A stretch of DNA of 64,000 nucleotides from Streptomyces sp. AC555_RSS877 (GTDB lineage: Bacteria; Actinomycetota; Actinomycetes; Streptomycetales; Streptomycetaceae). The position numbers and the translations under genes were made by a program. Shown here one piece after another: positions 59,230 through 64,000 of this stretch. Where the stretch lies: assembly GCF_019049245.1 (NCBI RefSeq), contig NZ_JAGMUK010000221.1, forward strand, positions 124,001-188,000, read 5' to 3'. Numbering within the stretch: the stretch's first letter is position 1; each line of letters opens with the position of its first letter. Below the pieces are notes generated by a model. That model ran no database searches. It saw nothing but the letters and a program-made list of their open reading frames with translations, and was not told the DNA's origin.

Positions 59230-60477
59230 TCACGAGCCGAGCGTCTGCAACTGCCGCAGCTGCCGCCGGATGTGGTCCAGGGCGCCCTCCCGGCGCCCCG
59301 GCACCCGGGCCCGCAAGTCGGCCAGCGCGGCCCCGAGTTCACGAGCCGCCGCCGGATCGCCGATCTGCCCCCACTGGTGGTGCGCCCGGTCCACGGCCGA
59401 CTCCACGGCGGGCGCGTCCACCGCCTGCCCGGCACCCAGCCGAGCGGACGCCACCGCCAGCCAGGTACGGCAACTGCGCGCCGGATCGCCCGCGAACATC
59501 GCCAGATCCGCCCGGACCTCCGCCCAGTGCAGGGCCTGCTCCGAGGCACGGCCGTGAGACCGTACGGCGGCCTGCTCGTGCTCGGCGGCGAGGGCGTCGG
59601 CGGCGTCGTGACGGCCGTCCTGGACGGCGGTGGTGATGGCGGCGTGCGGATCGTCCTCGTCGTCGACGCCGTGCCGGGCGGCTTCGCTCTCCGTGCGCGG
59701 CCGGACGATCTCCCGACGCCGGTCCGCACCGGCCTGCCCGTCCGGCGCGTGCGGCCGGGACGGTTCGGGCTGATGCGGGGTCCGGGGGGCGAAGCCGGCC
59801 GGAGCGGGCACGGCCCCGCCCGGTACGGCCACGCCGGGCACCCCCACCCCGGGCACGCCGAGGACCAGGTCCCCGTACGCCTCGCTCCCCAGCCGGGCCA
59901 GCGCCTGCTCGTGCAACTGCTCCATCGGCGGACGCCACCCGCTCCGCAGGATCGTCGCGACCGCCTTCATGTACGCCGGCGCGGCCACCGTCCGCCGAGA
60001 CGACGGCGGCGGCGCGATACGTCCGTACACCGCGGTGCTGCGCCCGCAGTCCAGCGGGTGGGCGCGCAGCCACTGCCAGGTCTCCGCGTCGGCGTGCAGG
60101 TCCAGCAGCAGGGTCGTCGTCCCGGGCGTGCGCAGGCGCAGTTCCTCACGGATCCAGTGCCAGGGGAGGCCGGTGTAGCGGACGGTGGCGGTGGTGGTGC
60201 GGGCCAGCGCGAGGTGGGGCAGGTGCTGGCGGCGGTCGAGCAGGAGCTGGCCGGTGACGAAGACGGTGAGCGGGCCGGGGGCCGTCGCGGCGGCGCGCAG
60301 CCGGGTGAGGACGGCCTGGGGTTCCAGCGGGTCGGCGAGCTCGACGACGTTGGCGGTCTCGGTGCCGGACAGCACGGCGGGCGGCACGGCCGCGAGCACG
60401 GGGAGCACGGACGCCGCGTCCACCAGACAGCCCTTGCCCACCGGCGATGCGGCCAGCAGCAGCACGGTTCCCGGCAT
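59230..60477 (-). CDS. Caspase-operon protein with a degenerate caspase-like N-terminus and helical C-terminus
   Basis: 415 residues. The N-terminal 170 residues have alternate strands and helices (TVLLLAASPVG, PLTVFVTGQLL, TTTLLLDLHADAETW). TVFVTGQ is placed like the His strand and LLLDLHAD like the Cys strand of caspases, but neither catalytic residue is kept. A Pro-rich linker leads to a helical C-terminal 150 residues (TTAVQDGRHDAADALAAEHEQ, RADLAMFAGDPARSCRTWLAVASARL) of TPR-like kind. It is the first gene of the operon. Role: perhaps a pseudoenzyme or adaptor, inference only. Confidence 0.6.
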   Translation of the reverse strand: MPGTVLLLAASPVGKGCLVDAASVLPVLAAVPPAVLSGTETANVVELADPLEPQAVLTRLRAAATAPGPLTVFVTGQLLLDRRQHLPHLALARTTTATVRYTGLPWHWIREELRLRTPGTTTLLLDLHADAETWQWLRAHPLDCGRSTAVYGRIAPPPSSRRTVAAPAYMKAVATILRSGWRPPMEQLHEQALARLGSEAYGDLVLGVPGVGVPGVAVPGGAVPAPAGFAPRTPHQPEPSRPHAPDGQAGADRRREIVRPRTESEAARHGVDDEDDPHAAITTAVQDGRHDAADALAAEHEQAAVRSHGRASEQALHWAEVRADLAMFAGDPARSCRTWLAVASARLGAGQAVDAPAVESAVDRAHHQWGQIGDPAAARELGAALADLRARVPGRREGALDHIRRQLRQLQTLGS

Positions 60478-60654
60478 CGGTCCCTCCCCGTCCCCCGTCG
60501 ATCACGTACGGCAGCACCGTAACCGCTGCGGCTGCAAAGGTGGGCCCCAGGCCAGCAAACGAGCCCGCCCGCGCGGGGCGGAAGCCGCCGACTTGCCAGG
60601 GCCTGTCCCCAGGTGTGCTCTGGAAGGCGGGGGCGAGGAGAGAGGAGTGCTCTC

Positions 60655-61137
60655 ATGGCTCACGCGGCACCCAGGCCCGGCAGATTGCGCGGCACACGCC
60701 GTCCGGCCCGCCCGGCCCGGCGGAGCATGACCCGGCCGAAGCGCACGCCCGACCTGTTCAGCGAGCGCGTCCACGCGGTGGCGAGGTACGCGGTGCCCGT
60801 CGTGCTCGGCCTCGTCTACGGCTACTGGGCCGCGGCCAACCGCCGCGAGGGCGGGCCCATCACCGGCTGGAACATCCTGTTCGGCTTCGTCACCGCGATC
60901 GCGTTCATCGTGCTGTGCCTCGCCGTGGCGACGTTCGCCCCGCGGCTGAAGCGGGAGCTGCACTCGATCACGAAGTCCGCCTTCGCGGGCGCGGCCATCG
61001 GCTTCCTGTACAGCCAGTCCGACGCGAGCGTGCTCAGGTCCACGGCCCTGGGGCTGGTGGTCGCGGCGGGCATCTTCGGCGTGTTCTTCTACCGCTACTA
61101 CACACGTGAGGACGCGGCGGGAAACCGCATCCGCTGA
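60655..61137 (+). CDS. Membrane protein, hypothetical
   Basis: 160 residues from the ATG at 60655 (GAGGAG upstream). Basic N-terminus (PGRLRGTRRPARPARR), then four hydrophobic segments (VPVVLGLVYGYWAAAN, LFGFVTAIAFIVLCLAVATF, FAGAAIGFLYSQ, ALGLVVAAGIFGVFFY). No family recognised. Likely a small integral membrane protein. Confidence 0.75.
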   Translation: MAHAAPRPGRLRGTRRPARPARRSMTRPKRTPDLFSERVHAVARYAVPVVLGLVYGYWAAANRREGGPITGWNILFGFVTAIAFIVLCLAVATFAPRLKRELHSITKSAFAGAAIGFLYSQSDASVLRSTALGLVVAAGIFGVFFYRYYTREDAAGNRIR

Positions 61138-61437
61138 CCGCATGCCGGCCACCCACCGGGCGCCGGGAGAGATCCGGTCGACGACGACCGGTGAGTGACT
61201 GGTGGCGCCGCTCTCACGCCGAGGGCGGTGCCGGAGACGTCGGTGCCCCGGGCCGGATCGCCGGATGCGACCGGACCGCCGGATCCGCCGCGGCCATGTC
61301 CGTCGGCGTAGGCCGGCGGGGTCGCGGGACCAGAACCTTACGGAGGGCGGGCGGTTCGGCGCCCGTTCGGTGTGCGCGTGCGTCCGTATGGAGTCGCGCC
61401 GCTCGCGGTCCCGGCCCGGCCCGTCTTGCCTGGAAGG
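61138..61437. other. 300-bp gap
   Basis: No convincing gene in either direction. It holds the promoter of the next gene. A GGAGGG at 61342 is too far from any good start. One short CGGTCGACGACGACCG inverted repeat lies near 61175-61193. Confidence 0.3.
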
Positions 61438-62340
61438 GTGCCCTCACGACTCCGGAACGCCCTGTCGGCCGTACTGATCGCCCTGGCCTGTCTGCTCGTG
61501 CCGTTCGGCGCGTCGGCGGCCTGGGTGGCGTACGGGCTCGCCGACACCGGCCGGTACGTCACCACGATGGCGCCGCTGGCCGCCGATGCGGACGTGCGCG
61601 ACGCGATCGCGGACACCGTCGGGGCCGAGATCGTGAACGCGGCCGACGTCGGCGGGCCGATGCGCCTCTTCGTGCGGGACGCGGTGCGCTCGTTCACCCG
61701 GACCGAGGCGTTCCGCACGGTGTGGGACGCGGGCAACCGGGCCGTGCACGAAGCGGTGCTGAGTGCGCTGCGGGACGGCGGCGAGGGCGGCGTGACGGTG
61801 GACCTCGCACCGGTCGCCGCCGAGGTCAGGAACCGGCTGAGCGAGGACCACGTGCCGTTGGCGCACCGCATCCCGGTCCGGCACACCGAGGTCTCCGTCC
61901 TCCCGGCCGAGGACCTGTCCCGGCTCCGGAAGGGGTTCCACGTGCTCGACGTCGCCGGATTCTGGCTGCCCGTGACGGCGGCCGTGCTCGCGGCCGCCGG
62001 GATCGCCGTGGCGGCCGGCCGCCGCCGCGCGGTCACCGCGACCGCCCTCGGCACCGCCCTGGGCGGCGCCCTCCTCGGCCTCGCGGTCGCCGTCGGCCGC
62101 CGTCTCACCCTCGCCGACCTGCCCGACCCCGCCCACCGGCCGGCCGCCGGCGCGATCTACGACGCCCTCACGGCCACCCTGCGCACGGTCTCCTGGCTGC
62201 TGGCCGCCGCCGGACTGGCGGTGGCACTGGCCTGCCTGCTCAGCGGCCGGTACGGGCATCTCCTGCGCCGGCGATCTCGGCAAGCGTCCGCAGCGCCCGC
62301 CGCAGATCCGGCACAGCGGCCGACGCGAGCCCGAGCCTGA
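61438..62340 (+). CDS. Membrane protein, hypothetical, with duplicated 3' end
   Basis: 300 residues if it starts at the GTG at 61438; GGAAGG touches the start, so GTG at 61372 (22 residues longer) is possible. N-terminal span (SAVLIALACLLVPFGASAAWVA), an extracytoplasmic helical segment (YVTTMAPLAADADVRDAIADTV), then three more spans at the C-terminal half. Its last 55 codons lie in the 192-bp repeat that is copied again at 62376-62567. Confidence 0.68.
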   Translation: MPSRLRNALSAVLIALACLLVPFGASAAWVAYGLADTGRYVTTMAPLAADADVRDAIADTVGAEIVNAADVGGPMRLFVRDAVRSFTRTEAFRTVWDAGNRAVHEAVLSALRDGGEGGVTVDLAPVAAEVRNRLSEDHVPLAHRIPVRHTEVSVLPAEDLSRLRKGFHVLDVAGFWLPVTAAVLAAAGIAVAAGRRRAVTATALGTALGGALLGLAVAVGRRLTLADLPDPAHRPAAGAIYDALTATLRTVSWLLAAAGLAVALACLLSGRYGHLLRRRSRQASAAPAADPAQRPTRARA

Positions 62341-62567
62341 CCGCGTCCGGCGTCCGGCTCGGGTCGACTACGACGCCCTGCGCACGGTCTCCTGGCTGCT
62401 GGCCGCCGCCGGACTGGCGGTGGCACTGGCCTGCCTGCTCAGCGGCCGGTACGGGCATCTCCTGCGCCGGCGATCTCGGCAAGCGTCCGCAGCGCCCGCC
62501 GCAGATCCGGCACAGCGGCCGACGCGAGCCCGAGCCTGACCGCGTCCGGCGTCCGGCTCGGGTCGAC
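62177..62567. repeat. 192-bp exact direct duplication, 7-bp spacer
   Basis: 62177-62368 and 62376-62567 match over 192 bp with no difference that I can see, separated by TACGACG. Each copy holds the 3' end of the membrane protein gene on the plus strand and the 3' end of the MocR gene on the minus strand. Copy 1 ends the intact membrane gene; copy 2 ends the intact MocR gene. Confidence 0.95.
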
Positions 62568-63785
62568 GGCGAAGGCGGGCCCGGGCGTGACGGCGACACC
62601 GCGCGCGGCGGCCGCGGCCGTGAAGGTGTCCGCACGCCACGGGGCGGGCAGCTCCCACCAGGCGTAGTAGGCGCGCGGATCCGACCGTACGGCGAACCCC
62701 CGCAGTTCCTCCTCCAGGACCCGCTGCCTGCGCCCCGCGTCCGCCCGCTTCGCCGCGACCAGTTGCGCCACCGTCCCGTCCCCGATCCACCGCACCCCCG
62801 CCTCCAGCGCGAACCGTCCCGCACTCCACCCGCCGGACCGCACGGCGGCGGCCACGGATTCCACCCGATGCGGCGGTACGACGAGAAAGCCGACGGTGAG
62901 TCCGGGCGCCACGCGCTTGGACAGGCCGTCGACGACGTGGGTGAGGGCGGGGGCGTAGGCGGCCAGCGGTGTGACCAGGTCGTCGGCCAGGAAGGACCAG
63001 ATGCGGTCCTCGACGACCGGGATGCCCAAGTCGGTGGCGGTGGCGGCCAGTCGGCCCTTGCGCTGCTCGCTCATCGTCACGGACGTCGGATTGTGCAAGG
63101 CCGGCTGGACGTAGAGGGCGGACAGGGGTGCCGTGCGGTGGGCGGCGGCGACGGACTCCGGGCGCGGGCCGTCCCCGTCCGTGGCGAGCGGCACCAGCGT
63201 GATGCCCAGCCGGGCCGCGATCTCCTTGACCACGGGATACGTCAGCGCCTCGACGCCGACCCGGCCGCCGGGCCGGACGAGGGAGGCGAGGACGGCGGCG
63301 ATCGCCTGCCGGGCGTTGCCGGCGAAGACGAGCTGCCCGGGGGCCGGGCGCCAGCCGGGGGCGGCGAGCAGACCGGCGGCCGCTTCCCGGGCCGCGCGGG
63401 TGCCGGTGGCGGCGGCAGGGCGGAGGGCCTCCGCCAGGACGTCGGGGCGCAGGAGGGGCGCGAGGGCGGGGGCGAGGAGTTCGGACTGGCCGGGTGCGGA
63501 CGGGTAGTTGAGCTCCAGGTTGACGGGCGCGGCGGCTTCGGCCGGCTCGGTGAGCGCACGGCCCGTCGCCGCGACCGGAGCCGCCCGCACGAACGTTCCG
63601 CGTCCCACCTCCCCCACCACCAGCCCGCGCCGCACGAGTTCGCCGTACACCCGCCCGGCCGTCGACCCGGCTATCCGGCGCCGCCGCGCGAACACCCGCT
63701 GCGGGGGCAGCCGTTCCCCGGGCTTGAGACGTCCGGCGGCGATGTCGTCGGCCAGGCGGTCGGCGAGGCGCCGGTAGTCGTCCAC
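62439..63785 (-). CDS. MocR-type (GntR-aminotransferase) transcriptional regulator
   Basis: 448 residues from a GTG at 63785. A GntR winged HTH (YRRLADRLADDIAAGRLKPGERLPPQRVFARRRRIAGSTAGRVYGELV, residues 3-70) is fused to an aminotransferase class I fold. The PLP lysine lies in DGLSKRVAPGL. These regulators bind PLP or amino acids and control a neighbouring gene. It is divergent from the alpha/beta hydrolase gene, with direct repeats between. Confidence 0.92.
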   Translation of the reverse strand: MDDYRRLADRLADDIAAGRLKPGERLPPQRVFARRRRIAGSTAGRVYGELVRRGLVVGEVGRGTFVRAAPVAATGRALTEPAEAAAPVNLELNYPSAPGQSELLAPALAPLLRPDVLAEALRPAAATGTRAAREAAAGLLAAPGWRPAPGQLVFAGNARQAIAAVLASLVRPGGRVGVEALTYPVVKEIAARLGITLVPLATDGDGPRPESVAAAHRTAPLSALYVQPALHNPTSVTMSEQRKGRLAATATDLGIPVVEDRIWSFLADDLVTPLAAYAPALTHVVDGLSKRVAPGLTVGFLVVPPHRVESVAAAVRSGGWSAGRFALEAGVRWIGDGTVAQLVAAKRADAGRRQRVLEEELRGFAVRSDPRAYYAWWELPAPWRADTFTAAAAARGVAVTPGPAFAVDPSRTPDAVRLGLASAAVPDLRRALRTLAEIAGAGDARTGR

Positions 63786-63809
63786 AGAGTCCCACCCCGT
63801 CAGGATCGG

Positions 63810-63842
63810 ATTGCACCGAGAGCAAAGATCTTATTGCACCGA
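63810..63842. promoter_or_regulatory. Direct repeat operator of the MocR regulator
   Basis: ATTGCACCGA occurs at 63810-63819 and again at 63833-63842, 23 bp start to start, in the 85-bp divergent gap. Direct repeats of about two helix turns are the usual sites for MocR dimers. The repeats lie 25 bp before the MocR start and 28 bp before the hydrolase start. Confidence 0.65.
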
Positions 63843-63870
63843 CGAGTTGGGGCGATCTAGGGTCGGTCAC

Positions 63871-64000
63871 ATGACCTCTTTCCCGGAGTTTCTCGCATAT
63901 GAAGACAAAGGGGCCGATACCTCTGCGGTCCCCCTTGTCCTGGTCCACGGCCACCCCTTCGACCGCACCATGTGGGCCCCGCAGATCGCCGAGTTCTCCG
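63871..64000 (+). CDS. Alpha/beta hydrolase, N-terminal part (runs off the window)
   Basis: 43 codons from the ATG at 63871, ending at the window edge. LVLVHGHPFDRTMW with the HG oxyanion motif is the start of the alpha/beta hydrolase fold; the nucleophile elbow lies beyond the end. It is divergent from the MocR gene, which probably regulates it. Confidence 0.8.
   Translation, partial: MTSFPEFLAYEDKGADTSAVPLVLVHGHPFDRTMWAPQIAEFS

Overview
This window is high-GC chromosomal DNA from an actinomycete, almost certainly Streptomyces. The evidence is strong GC bias at third codon positions, frequent GTG starts, and typical families: GAF-ANTAR regulators, SpoIIE-type phosphatases, a LAETG-anchored surface protein, DUF6479, TIGR03086, a terpene synthase, and CspA proteins with their own MerR regulators. 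There is no rRNA, tRNA, CRISPR array, phage or large transposon. Most of it looks like chromosome-arm or intermediate sequence: short operons, many secreted proteins, many regulators.

Layout. 1-4.9 kb: a truncated gene, a pyrimidine-dimer-glycosylase-like protein, an SRPBCC protein, and a Ser/Thr kinase coupled to a sister protein that shares its extracytoplasmic domain. 4.9-9.6 kb: a PAS-GAF-SpoIIE-HATPase phosphatase, and a GH97 glycosidase behind a promoter/operator. 9.7-15.0 kb: a polyprenyl synthase, a two-gene ABC exporter, a MITE-like element, two small secreted proteins and a terpene synthase. 15-22.5 kb: an Fpg-type glycosylase and a set of exported or membrane-anchored proteins, including a 1032-residue lytic-transglycosylase-like protein. 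22.5-26.1 kb: TetR, patatin, P450, PRC-barrel. 26.2-33.0 kb: two cold-shock modules facing each other (csp, an unrecognised MRCVIA-type small protein, a MerR-type regulator), one also carrying a DEAD-box helicase and a CBS protein. They flank a GvpU-like gene, trpF and a TIGR03086 gene. 33-43 kb: lysyl oxidase, DUF6479, M24 peptidase, DUF4142, GH13 alpha-glucosidase and a sortase substrate. 43-48.4 kb: ArsR with a Ni/Co permease, a nucleoside hydrolase, and an editing-less threonyl-tRNA synthetase behind a Thr-codon leader peptide and terminator. 48.4-53 kb: three GAF-ANTAR genes in a row (the first frameshifted, with an 8-bp VNTR) and a two-gene permease operon. 53-60.5 kb: an HTH-TPR regulator divergent from a small exported peptide, then a four-gene caspase/EACC1 conflict-type operon. 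60.5-64 kb: membrane proteins, a 192-bp tandem duplication across two convergent gene tails, and a MocR regulator divergent from an alpha/beta hydrolase.

The most interesting points are: (1) the caspase-TM-VWA / EACC1 / solute-binding lipoprotein operon at 54.7-60.5 kb; (2) the adjacent HTH-TPR regulator plus exported peptide with a 28-bp perfect palindrome between them, which resembles RRNPP peptide signalling; (3) the Thr-leader attenuator before the truncated ThrS; (4) the duplicated cold-shock modules with conserved leader RNA and hairpins; (5) short repeats and CTAG palindromes that coincide repeatedly with stop codons. Starts were chosen by ribosome-binding site, signal-peptide position and family length; all functional calls rest on motif recognition, with no database search.
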